Origin: Clostridia bacterium
GTDB lineage: Bacteria > Bacillota_A > Clostridia > Oscillospirales > CAG-272
Assembly (NCBI GenBank): GCA_017547395.1
Contig: JAFYPS010000212.1
Location: 1-10,471, forward strand
Length of the DNA stretch: 10,471 bases
Direction of reading: 5' to 3'
Notes under the pieces: generated by a model
What the model was told of the DNA's origin: nothing
Databases searched by the model: none
Seen by the model: the letters and a program-made list of their open reading frames with translations, nothing else
Program-made: the position numbers and the translations under genes
In this document: one piece after another, positions 1-6,629 of the stretch
How the letters are laid out: every line of letters starts with the position of its first letter
How positions within the stretch are numbered: position 1 is the first letter of the stretch

Positions 1-132
1 CCCACGGGACCCATTTATGGGTAGTAAGTAACAATTGCATGGCTGGCAGGCCAACACTAAAACGCACTTGTGCGTCGCCAGTATCCCTAGGGCTATGCCC
101 GAAAAGGAAATACCCCCCGTTAAACGGGGGGA
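1..132 (+). ncRNA. Candidate structured RNA or dispersed repeat element (5' end outside window)
   Basis: The stretch contains consecutive short perfect hairpins. ACCCA (9-13) pairs with TGGGT (18-22) over a TTTA loop. ACGCA (62-66) pairs with TGCGT (71-75) over CTTG. CTGGC (43-47) can pair with GCCAG (77-81) and enclose that hairpin. GGGC (90-93) pairs with GCCC (97-100). CGGG (5-8) could alternatively pair with CCCG (98-101) and close the whole fold. A GC-rich terminator with a T-tract follows directly at 113, and no rightward gene lies downstream. This suggests a free-standing small RNA, the 3' end of an upstream transcript, or a repeat element. The pairings were found by eye and no energy was computed. 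I do not recognise the family, and the strand assignment rests only on the better T-tract on the + strand. Confidence 0.35.
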
Positions 133-148
133 TTTTTATTTTTTATTT
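113..148 (+). terminator. Strong intrinsic terminator, possibly bidirectional
   Basis: An 8-bp GC-rich stem (six C then GT at 113-120, paired with 124-131) has a 3-base TAA loop. It is followed on the + strand by a T-rich run from 133 to 148. On the - strand the same hairpin lies just past the GH127 stop codon and is followed by a weaker T-rich stretch, so it may also end the leftward transcript. The + strand T-tract overlaps the TAA stop (143-145) of the leftward gene. Confidence 0.85.
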
Positions 149-1963
149 GGTTTTGGGCATTTCAGTCATACGGAGTTTTGCAGCACCGTAGGGGATAAGT
201 GTGAATTTTTCAGGCTTGGTAAGTGCCTTTCTCGAAAGCGGAGCCTTGTCTGCAACCGTTTCATATCCGTCAGCCATACCCCAGTTTACTCTTGACAGGT
301 CTGCTTCAACGGTAATTCTCGGTGCGCTCTTTGAGAAGGGAATATCGTTTCCTTCGCATTCTTTTACAGTGAGATTTTCACTTGCAAAGCCGTATCTCCA
401 TTCAGACTTTGGATAAAGCTCGTAGTCACAGTAGGGGAATTTGCGCTCAACGCCCTTGCGCTCGTATTCGTACATCTTGTACTCGGTCTCAATCGGAAGT
501 GCAAAAACGAGCGGACCGTATTCAACTGCAGAGAGGCTGTGCGGGCGGTCAACAAATCTCGGGGTATCGGTGAGAACGATTTCAAACGTTTCGCTGCCGA
601 TCCATTCCTTTTCGATTATGCAATCGCCGTTAATGATCTTGCCGTCAAGAGAAGCGCTCTTTGCAAAAGAGGGAATTCTGATTTTAAGGGCAAATTTTGC
701 GGGCTTGTCAACGGTTACCGTGTACTTGCAGGAGAGGCGGAAGGGATACTCGGTTTCCATTTTGATTTTTACGTTTGCGCCGCCGATCTCGGTGGAGATT
801 TCTGCGGGAAGCATAGATGAAAGTCTTAAGGACTTGCCGTCGTTAACCAAAAGGCTCATTGTAAGTTTAGGCCATGCCTGACCGAAGTTAGCGGTACAAC
901 AGCCAAAGTGAGGCTCAAGACCAAAGAGATGCGACTCGGGACCGTTGGTGCGGAAGATCGCACGGCCGGGGAAGCGAACGCAGGCAATCTGGTTCGTGAG
1001 CTGAACGTACTGATGAGTCCACATATCCTCGCTGATCGTGGCGGGAAGCGCGTTGAAAGCAAGTCTTTCAACGCGGTCTGCCCAGATATTGTCACCTGTA
1101 ATCGCGTAAAGAATCTCGCAGGAGTACATAAGCTCGGCAACACTGCAGAGCTCTGTTCCGTGATTGTTGTCTACGCCTGCAAGGCATTCGTCACCGGTAA
1201 ATGCGCCGCAGATCATACCGTTATACTTTTCGAGAATCTTCCAGAGCTTTTCAGCCTTGTTCTGATACTTTGTGCCGAGAAGGTTAGAGGTAACTGCCTC
1301 ATACTTCAGCATCATATCGAGGTTTACTATATGGGTGTCCTGAGTCCACTTGTAAAGCGGAACCTTCCAGAGGTTTGTGAGCTTTTCGTAATCGGTACCC
1401 TGTTTTTTAAGGATTCTTGCAAGAGAGAGAATCCAGTCTTCCTTTTTAACGTTGTAAAGGTACTGGAGAGGAATCATACATTCAAACCAGCGATGTTCGC
1501 CCCACTCAAAAAGCTTGATTTTGCCGCTCTTAAGAAGTCGGTAGAAGTTGCGCATTGCGGCATAAAGAGAGTTGTACGCCTTTTCGCTGCCGGTGAATTC
1601 GCAGTAAACGGAAAGCACCTTGCCGATAAGGATAACGCCCCACGTGTCATAGGTTGCGCGCTTTTCCTTTGTGCACGGACATATCCAACCGTCCTTCTGC
1701 TGGCGGTCTATAATAGCGTTTATGTATTTTTCAACACGCGCCTTTGCATCATCGTTGTCGAGAAGGTAAGCGAGTGGGATAAAACCGTCGAGCCAATAGG
1801 GAACTCTTTCCCATCCCTCGCGGTCGCCGCCTATCCATGCGCTGTCGCGCACGTCGGGCCACATCTTGTCAAGGTTACCCGAAAGGCCTTCAAGCTGAAT
1901 CTCAAGCTGACGGCGAAGCCAGCCCTGAGGTTTAATACGGGTAGGTTCGGAAAAATTATACAT
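143..1963 (-). CDS. GH127 (DUF1680) family glycoside hydrolase, beta-L-arabinofuranosidase type
   Basis: This 606-residue protein matches the DUF1680/GH127 fold: an N-terminal (alpha/alpha)6 barrel followed by beta-sandwich domains. Known members such as bifidobacterial HypBA1 release beta-L-arabinofuranose using a Cys nucleophile held by zinc. The expected zinc/nucleophile signature is visible. An E-x-C pair lies at E271/C273 within GTELCSVAE, and adjacent cysteines C355-C356 lie in HFGCCTANF, one of them the presumed nucleophile. E259 in TGDE is the likely acid/base, but it sits 12 residues before E271, whereas I recall 16 in HypBA1. That points to a different GH127 clade with unproven linkage specificity. 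No signal peptide is seen, so the enzyme is probably cytoplasmic and acts on imported oligosaccharides. The start is set by AGGAGG (1970-1975), 6 bases upstream. It lies 88 bases after the permease gene on the same strand and may share its transcript. Confidence 0.93.
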   Translation of the reverse strand: MYNFSEPTRIKPQGWLRRQLEIQLEGLSGNLDKMWPDVRDSAWIGGDREGWERVPYWLDGFIPLAYLLDNDDAKARVEKYINAIIDRQQKDGWICPCTKEKRATYDTWGVILIGKVLSVYCEFTGSEKAYNSLYAAMRNFYRLLKSGKIKLFEWGEHRWFECMIPLQYLYNVKKEDWILSLARILKKQGTDYEKLTNLWKVPLYKWTQDTHIVNLDMMLKYEAVTSNLLGTKYQNKAEKLWKILEKYNGMICGAFTGDECLAGVDNNHGTELCSVAELMYSCEILYAITGDNIWADRVERLAFNALPATISEDMWTHQYVQLTNQIACVRFPGRAIFRTNGPESHLFGLEPHFGCCTANFGQAWPKLTMSLLVNDGKSLRLSSMLPAEISTEIGGANVKIKMETEYPFRLSCKYTVTVDKPAKFALKIRIPSFAKSASLDGKIINGDCIIEKEWIGSETFEIVLTDTPRFVDRPHSLSAVEYGPLVFALPIETEYKMYEYERKGVERKFPYCDYELYPKSEWRYGFASENLTVKECEGNDIPFSKSAPRITVEADLSRVNWGMADGYETVADKAPLSRKALTKPEKFTLIPYGAAKLRMTEMPKTK

Positions 1964-2024
1964 AGCTTTCCTCCTGAAAGATTTTACACTTGCATTCTAA
2001 CACGGTATTGCAAAAAGTCCATAG

Positions 2025-2030
2025 ATTATA
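2025..2030 (-). promoter_or_regulatory. Possible -10 box for the GH127 gene
   Basis: A perfect TATAAT is read on the - strand in the 88-base gap upstream of the glycosidase. At 16-18 bases upstream I find no hexamer resembling TTGACA, and there is no extended TG motif. The promoter call is therefore weak. No terminator hairpin is visible in the gap, so read-through from the permease gene is an equally good explanation. Confidence 0.3.
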
Positions 2031-2051
2031 GTACACAATTTGTTGCAAATA

Positions 2052-3155
2052 TCAAAAAAAGAAGTATGCCGCGATTCCCAAAACGATAAGAAAAGCGAAA
2101 TTGAGTACGGTAAACAGTTTAAGATAGTTTTTGTTGTCACCCGGATGGAGCAGTTTGTATTCGCTGTATGTAATAAGGCTTGCGAGCGAGGCGATAAGCG
2201 TACCCGTACCGCCAATGTTAACGCCGAGGAGAAGCTCGCGGTAGTTGTCGGTAAACTGTGAAAGCAGGATTGCGCTCGGCACGTTGCTTATCACCTGACA
2301 TGAAAGCATAGAAACGAGAAGAGTGCTTTTCTCAAGCAGGGCGGAAATAAGCGTATGAATTATGTCTATTCTTGCCATATTTCCCGCAAAGATAAAGAAC
2401 ATCACAAAGGTTAAAAGCAGGGGATAGTCTACCGCGCGGAGAGCATCGCGATCCATAAAGAAAAGTATCACGGGTATTATAAAAAGACCGAGGTAATACG
2501 GAAAAACTCTGAATACGAGCAGAATAGAGAAAGAAAACAGAATAAGATAAATTACAGTTTTCTTTATATCAAGTTTTTCGGGAAAGTCTTCGTCAATGGC
2601 AAGACTCTTTTTCGGGAGAATGATGCAGCAGACAGTGAGAAGTGTTACTGCAAGGAGAAAAGGCGGCAGCATTATCGTCATAAACTCACCCGTAGGTATC
2701 TCAAATGCGCTGTAAAGATACAGATTCTGCGGATTGCCGAAAGGTGTCAGCATTCCGCCGAGGTTTGCCGAAATATTCTGCAGAATGAAAATATATGCCA
2801 TATATTTTTCCTGCTTTGTTACCGACAGTGCGAAATAACCGAGTGGCAGAAAGGTGATAAGTGCCATATCGTTTGCAATAAGCATTGAGCCGATAAAGGT
2901 TATGTAGATAAGCGCAAGCGAAAGCATACGCAAATTACCGGTAAGACCGACAATCTTTCTTGCAAGTATTGTGAAAAACTTTATATTTCTCAGTGCGCAG
3001 ACAACTGCAAGCGTAAGAAAAAGGCAGGTCAGCGTTTTAAAATCAAAGTAGCCGAGATACTCCTTGTCGGGCGGAATTATAAGCCCCGTTACTATGGCGG
3101 CAAGAGTTGCAACGGAGAGTACCGCGTGCTTTTTAATAAGTTTCAGCGTGCTCAT
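2052..3155 (-). CDS. ArsB/SLC13-like (ion transporter superfamily) permease
   Basis: This is a polytopic membrane protein of 367 residues with about ten hydrophobic segments. Its layout is the two-fold repeated one of the ion transporter superfamily (SLC13, CitMHS, ArsB, NhaD). First-repeat motifs are ANDMALIT (residues 94-101) and ANLGGMLTPFGNP (130-142). Second-repeat counterparts are SNVPSAILL (290-298) and GVNIGGTGTLIASLASL (311-327). The ND pair and the paired GN-P/GS-type hairpins resemble ArsB and NhaD more than the SNT motifs of dicarboxylate carriers. The substrate, whether anion, carboxylate or Na+/H+, cannot be decided from sequence. The protein is short for the superfamily (often about 400-600 residues), yet both repeats are complete, so it does not look truncated. 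It starts 1 base after the stop of the DUF5662 gene, which implies translational coupling. Confidence 0.85.
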   Translation of the reverse strand: MSTLKLIKKHAVLSVATLAAIVTGLIIPPDKEYLGYFDFKTLTCLFLTLAVVCALRNIKFFTILARKIVGLTGNLRMLSLALIYITFIGSMLIANDMALITFLPLGYFALSVTKQEKYMAYIFILQNISANLGGMLTPFGNPQNLYLYSAFEIPTGEFMTIMLPPFLLAVTLLTVCCIILPKKSLAIDEDFPEKLDIKKTVIYLILFSFSILLVFRVFPYYLGLFIIPVILFFMDRDALRAVDYPLLLTFVMFFIFAGNMARIDIIHTLISALLEKSTLLVSMLSCQVISNVPSAILLSQFTDNYRELLLGVNIGGTGTLIASLASLITYSEYKLLHPGDNKNYLKLFTVLNFAFLIVLGIAAYFFF

Positions 3156-3156
3156 A

Positions 3157-3702
3157 TCAGTATTCTTTGCCTTCCTTCAGCATTTCGCGTAAAACCGTGA
3201 ACATTACCTCTTCACCGTGCTCTGCCAGAAGAATAAGCAGTTTCTCGAGAAAATCGGAGGTTTCAGGGTGAATAACTCTGTTTGTCTTACCGCGCATAAA
3301 GTAGTCGAGCGGATGCTTTTCGGTATATTTTTCGCCCTGATAAATTTTGCTTGCCGCAACTCTGTCGCAGACCATTTCCGCAACGTATCTTAGCGGCATT
3401 TTTATTGGGAGATACTTTTTTGACGCGGGATTATAGTCGCTCCAATATTCAAAATGGTGTTTGTTGCGCCCCTTATGATGCATCCAGGCGAGAGAATAGC
3501 CAAGCTCCTCGCGCTCAAGCTCGTTCGGCGAGCGAGTGCCTACGTAGTATCGTGCGCCCGGGATAAATTCGGTGGGCGAGTATTTTGACAGATCGTGAAA
3601 AAGCCCCTGCCACAGAATTCCCGCTTTTGCACAGTGCTTTATCACTGCGTGGCGGTGCTTTGTAATTGTATTAAAATGTCCGAAAGTTCCTTTAATGCTC
3701 AT
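3157..3702 (-). CDS. DUF5662 family protein, HD-phosphohydrolase-like
   Basis: This 181-residue soluble protein resembles the family I know as DUF5662, whose function is not established. It is rich in ordered His/Asp residues: H16, H18 and H23, then H36-D37 in LFHDLSKYSP, then H75-H76, N80 and H82-H83 in WMHHKGRNKHHFEYW, then E109 and D113. The order His, His-Asp, His, Asp on predicted helices resembles metal-binding HD-domain hydrolases. I infer a metal-dependent hydrolase acting on a phosphorylated or otherwise small substrate. The start ATG has GGAGA (3708-3712) 5 bases upstream and a good promoter just beyond, giving a leader of about 25 bases. It is first in a leftward operon with the permease gene, but nothing visible links the two functions. 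Confidence 0.8.
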   Translation of the reverse strand: MSIKGTFGHFNTITKHRHAVIKHCAKAGILWQGLFHDLSKYSPTEFIPGARYYVGTRSPNELEREELGYSLAWMHHKGRNKHHFEYWSDYNPASKKYLPIKMPLRYVAEMVCDRVAASKIYQGEKYTEKHPLDYFMRGKTNRVIHPETSDFLEKLLILLAEHGEEVMFTVLREMLKEGKEY

Positions 3703-3733
3703 AACAGTCTCCGTTTCTTAAGTCAGCCAATAT

Positions 3734-3762
3734 ATTATAATACATAATAAAATGATTTTCAA
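3734..3762 (-). promoter_or_regulatory. Sigma-A-type promoter for the DUF5662/permease operon
   Basis: Read on the - strand, a -35 box TTGAAA (3757-3762) is followed by a 17-base AT-rich spacer and a consensus -10 box TATAAT (3734-3739). Transcription would start near 3727, about 25 bases before the ATG at 3702. The match to consensus and the ideal spacing make this a confident call for a sequence-only prediction. Confidence 0.8.
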
Positions 3763-3797
3763 TATTTACAAAACTATTTGAATTTTTTATACTTAGG

Positions 3798-3826
3798 TTG
3801 ACTTTTTAGGAGTATTTTGATATATT
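3798..3826 (+). promoter_or_regulatory. Sigma-A-type promoter for the GH28-like/nitrilase-GDPD operon
   Basis: A -35 box TTGACT (3798-3803), a 17-base spacer and a -10 box TATATT (3821-3826) point rightward. Transcription would start near 3833, leaving a leader of about 23 bases that includes the GGAGG ribosome binding site at 3845-3849. The leader is too short for a riboswitch or attenuator. Any control would have to act on the 35-base AT-rich stretch between the two divergent -35 boxes (3763-3797). Confidence 0.8.
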
Positions 3827-3855
3827 GAATTCATAAGATTTTTTGGAGGTGCGCT

Positions 3856-4995
3856 ATGCTTTACGGTGACGGAATACACGATGATACTTTAGAACTTCAG
3901 GCTATGCTTGATAAATGCGGAACGGTAAGAATTGAAAAGCCGGGTACGTATCTTGTATCAAAAACGCTTAAGATTCATTCAAATACACGCTTTGAGCTTT
4001 GCCCCGGAGCAAAGCTTCTCGCAGCACCTATGTCGAGATGTGCGCTTATTGAAAACGAGCATTTCGGACGCGAGGGCAGAGAAGAGAATATTGAGATAAT
4101 CGGCGGTATCTTTGACGGTAATTGCGATGAAATGGGACTTGATGCAATTTACGTTATCAAGCACCGTGAGGACAACCCATACAGCCCTGATGCATATTCA
4201 GGCAAGCTTCTTCGCTTTGCGGGAATTGACAACTTCATTCTCGAAAAGGTGACCGTGCGCAATCCTCTCGGCTATGGCATTCAGATTGCGGATGCAAAGA
4301 AATTTGTCGTGCGCGATATTTTCTTTGACTATAACTGGCATTACGGTTGCACCGACGGTGTACACGTAAACGGCCCTTCCTATGACGGCGTTATCGAAAA
4401 CCTCCGCGGCACAACGAACGACGATATGATAGGAATGACCACTATCGATGAGATGCACGCCGAGGTTACTATGGGCGAAATTGTGAATATCGACATTCGC
4501 AATATCTTTGCAAATAACGGATATTCGGGAGTTCGCCTTCTTTCTGCGGGCAACTTTGATATGAAGAGAATCCGTATCAGCGGCGTTTACGGCACGTACC
4601 GTCACAACGCGGTTCTTGTTTCTCAGCACGGTACAAGACCGGGTACTGCTATCTGGTTTGACGATATTTATATCGAGCATATTCATTCTTCAAAATCTCC
4701 CGAGCCGCTTTCTGAAGACTGCTTTACCTACTGGGACGGAAAGGACAGAATGGGCGCTATCAGAAAGCTGCCTGTTATCTGGATTGAAAAGGGTATCAAG
4801 GCAGGTAACATCGTTATCCGCGACGTCAGCCGTGAAGAAAAAGCGGAGACTAACGGCGCGCTTATTGAAATTGATGAAACCGCAGAGGTTGAAAGACTCG
4901 TTATGGAAAATATCACTCAGCGAGGAACAGATGCGCCTCTTATTGTAAACGGCGGCGATATCAAGAAGCTTATTATGACCAACGTAGGAGAATAA
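3856..4995 (+). CDS. GH28-like right-handed beta-helix protein (polygalacturonase-related)
   Basis: This is a 379-residue protein with a pectin-lyase-like beta-helix. The N-terminus (YGDGIHDDTLELQAML, residues 3-18) is the usual opening of GH28-related proteins. Short repeating coil units follow, rich in I/V, N and G (for example residues 79-88, 126-136, 208-219). GH28 enzymes hydrolyse galacturonan-type polymers with three aspartates. Counterparts are visible as D167 in CTDG and D189-D190 in TNDDMIGM, with the right spacing of about 22. The later GHG histidine is missing: the aligned stretch reads GYSGVRLLS (222-230). The RIK motif is also not visible. Substrate and even activity are therefore uncertain. 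No signal peptide is present, so a cytoplasmic role on oligosaccharides is likely. GGAGG (3845-3849) sets the start. The next gene begins 1 base after the stop, so the two are co-transcribed. Confidence 0.8.
   Translation: MLYGDGIHDDTLELQAMLDKCGTVRIEKPGTYLVSKTLKIHSNTRFELCPGAKLLAAPMSRCALIENEHFGREGREENIEIIGGIFDGNCDEMGLDAIYVIKHREDNPYSPDAYSGKLLRFAGIDNFILEKVTVRNPLGYGIQIADAKKFVVRDIFFDYNWHYGCTDGVHVNGPSYDGVIENLRGTTNDDMIGMTTIDEMHAEVTMGEIVNIDIRNIFANNGYSGVRLLSAGNFDMKRIRISGVYGTYRHNAVLVSQHGTRPGTAIWFDDIYIEHIHSSKSPEPLSEDCFTYWDGKDRMGAIRKLPVIWIEKGIKAGNIVIRDVSREEKAETNGALIEIDETAEVERLVMENITQRGTDAPLIVNGGDIKKLIMTNVGE
4985..4990 (+). promoter_or_regulatory. Ribosome binding site supporting a GTG start
   Basis: TAGGAG ends 6 bases before the GTG at 4997 and lies within the last codons of the beta-helix gene. 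GTG is chosen because the nitrilase beta-strand MKVCVIQPPY begins exactly there and the spacing is ideal. Confidence 0.75.
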
Positions 4996-4996
4996 A

Positions 4997-6589
4997 GTGA
5001 AGGTTTGCGTTATTCAGCCTCCATATTCCTTCAATTACGAGGATACGGAAAAATGCTTTAAGAAGCAACTTGAGCTTATGGATGCTTGCGATGATTCGCT
5101 TGATATTATTGTTCTTCCCGAGGCGTGCGATATACCGAGCCTTGCAAAGACCAAGGAGCAGTCCGAGGCGAGTGAGGAAAAGTACAATAAGATTTTCCTT
5201 GAAAAAGCCGCAGAAACCGCAAAGAGATGCGGTTCCATTCTCTTTGCAAACGCACGAAGCTATACCGAAGCCGGCGCGCGCAATACCACCTATGCATTTG
5301 ACCGCGAGGGAAATATTGTAGGCAAGTATTATAAGGAGCATCTTACTCCCGGTGAGAGTTCAAAACTGAAGCTTGACGATGACTATACCTTTGAGCACAC
5401 CGAGCCTACAATAATTGAAATTGAGGGACTTCGTTTTGCGTTTCTTGTATGCTATGATTTCTATTTTTATGAGAATTATGCCAATATAGCGAGATACAAG
5501 CCCGACTTTATTATCGGTAACTCCCATCAACGCAGTGACGCTCATAAAACGCTTGAGTTTTTCAGTCAGTTCCTTGCGTATAATACCAATGCATACGTGC
5601 TTCGCTCGTCGGTATCGCTCGGTGCCGACTCGCCTATAGGCGGCGCAAGTATGATAGTAGCACCCGACGGCAGCGTACTTGGCAATCTCTATAACGATGT
5701 CGGTATGATCTGTGCAGAAATAGATCCTGCTGAAAAACTTTATAAGCCTGCGGGCTTTGGTGGTGCTATTGCTTCTCATCCGTCATACGTTGAGGACGGC
5801 AGAAGACCCTGGAAGTACCGCAATAGCGGCAGTGCGGTTGTCCGCCACGATGCTATTATGAAGTATCCGCGCGTATGCGCACACCGTGGCTTTAATACCA
5901 TCGCTCCCGAAAACAGTATGCCTGCATTCGGCGCGGCGGTTGCTATGGGCGCAGAGGAAATAGAATTTGACCTCTGGTACACCAAGGACCGCGAGATAGT
6001 TTCTATCCATGACAGCACGCTTGACCGCGTTTCCGACGGATACGGCAAGGTATATGACTATACTTATGAGGAGCTTCTTGCATACGATTTCGGAATAAAA
6101 TACGGCGAAAAGTTCAAGGGGCTTAAAATTCTTCTCTTTGAGGATATCTTAAAGAAATTCGCATGTCACACGGTTATGAACATCCATATCAAAGCCTGTG
6201 ATATGGAGATTATGAAAAAGATAGTTGCGCTTATCGATAAGTACGATTGCAGAAAGTACGTTTACTTTATGGCGGCAGACGATATTCAGCTTATGGCAAA
6301 GGAGATTGCGCCAGATATCTGCAGGTGTGCTTCAGGCGGCGGAACGGAAGAGCTCAGATGGAAGATAGTTGACCGCGCTATAGCACTCGGATGTAAGAAG
6401 GCTCAACTTTGCAAGCCCTGTTTCAATCAGGAAATGATTGATAAGGCTCACGCAAACGGCATCAGGTGCAACGTTTTCTGGTCGGATGATCCCGATGAAA
6501 CAAGAAGGTTTCTTGAAATGGGCATAGATACGATTCTCACGAACGACTATCAGACTATCGCCGAGGTTGTAAAAGAATACAAAAAGTAA
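4997..6589 (+). CDS. Fusion protein: nitrilase-superfamily amidohydrolase + glycerophosphodiester phosphodiesterase domain
   Basis: Two complete enzyme domains lie in one 530-residue chain. Residues 1-280 form a carbon-nitrogen hydrolase with the full Glu-Lys-Cys triad: E42 in LPEACD, K113 in YYKEHL and C152 in FLVCYDFYF. Such enzymes cleave amides, carbamoyl groups or nitriles. Residues 291-530 are a GDPD-type TIM barrel: H296-R297 (AHRG), E305-N306 (APENS), E323 and D325 (EFDLW), H338-D339 (IHDS) and a closing strand near W494 and DTILTN. GDPD enzymes hydrolyse glycerophosphodiesters to glycerol-3-phosphate and an alcohol. One metal ligand is atypical: MNIHIK has H397 where the usual motif is N-I-E-x-K. 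There is no signal peptide or membrane segment, so the protein is probably cytoplasmic. It is coupled by 1 base to the beta-helix gene. The natural substrate is unknown; it might carry both an amide and a phosphodiester. Confidence 0.9.
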   Translation: MKVCVIQPPYSFNYEDTEKCFKKQLELMDACDDSLDIIVLPEACDIPSLAKTKEQSEASEEKYNKIFLEKAAETAKRCGSILFANARSYTEAGARNTTYAFDREGNIVGKYYKEHLTPGESSKLKLDDDYTFEHTEPTIIEIEGLRFAFLVCYDFYFYENYANIARYKPDFIIGNSHQRSDAHKTLEFFSQFLAYNTNAYVLRSSVSLGADSPIGGASMIVAPDGSVLGNLYNDVGMICAEIDPAEKLYKPAGFGGAIASHPSYVEDGRRPWKYRNSGSAVVRHDAIMKYPRVCAHRGFNTIAPENSMPAFGAAVAMGAEEIEFDLWYTKDREIVSIHDSTLDRVSDGYGKVYDYTYEELLAYDFGIKYGEKFKGLKILLFEDILKKFACHTVMNIHIKACDMEIMKKIVALIDKYDCRKYVYFMAADDIQLMAKEIAPDICRCASGGGTEELRWKIVDRAIALGCKKAQLCKPCFNQEMIDKAHANGIRCNVFWSDDPDETRRFLEMGIDTILTNDYQTIAEVVKEYKK

Positions 6590-6592
6590 AAC

Positions 6593-6629
6593 AAAAGAGG
6601 AAAACTCATTTTGAGTTTTCCTCTTTTTT
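6593..6629. terminator. Bidirectional intrinsic terminator between convergent operons
   Basis: A 16-bp perfect inverted repeat (6593-6608 with 6612-6627) encloses a TTT loop. The outer arm pairs end in runs of A and T, so both strands finish the stem with a T-tract. It lies 3 bases after the TAA of the nitrilase-GDPD gene, and the TAA of the leftward amidohydrolase gene (6628-6630) abuts it. It should therefore end both transcripts. Confidence 0.92.

Noticed and set aside
35..295. 86-codon rightward open frame over the left-edge element
   Set aside because: It crosses the hairpins and the terminator, then runs antisense into the GH127 gene. The sequence explains better as structured RNA or repeat than as protein.
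1964..2051. Possible terminator between the permease and GH127 genes
   Set aside because: Only weak short stems such as TTTG/CAAA are present, without a GC-rich stem plus T-tract, so no terminator is called.
908..2089. 393-codon rightward open frame
   Set aside because: It lies entirely antisense to the convincing GH127 gene and its upstream gap, shows no family motifs, and has no ribosome binding site. It is a by-product of codon bias.
4198..4686. 162-codon leftward open frame
   Set aside because: It is antisense to the GH28-like gene, has no recognisable domain or ribosome binding site, and is contradicted by the operon structure.
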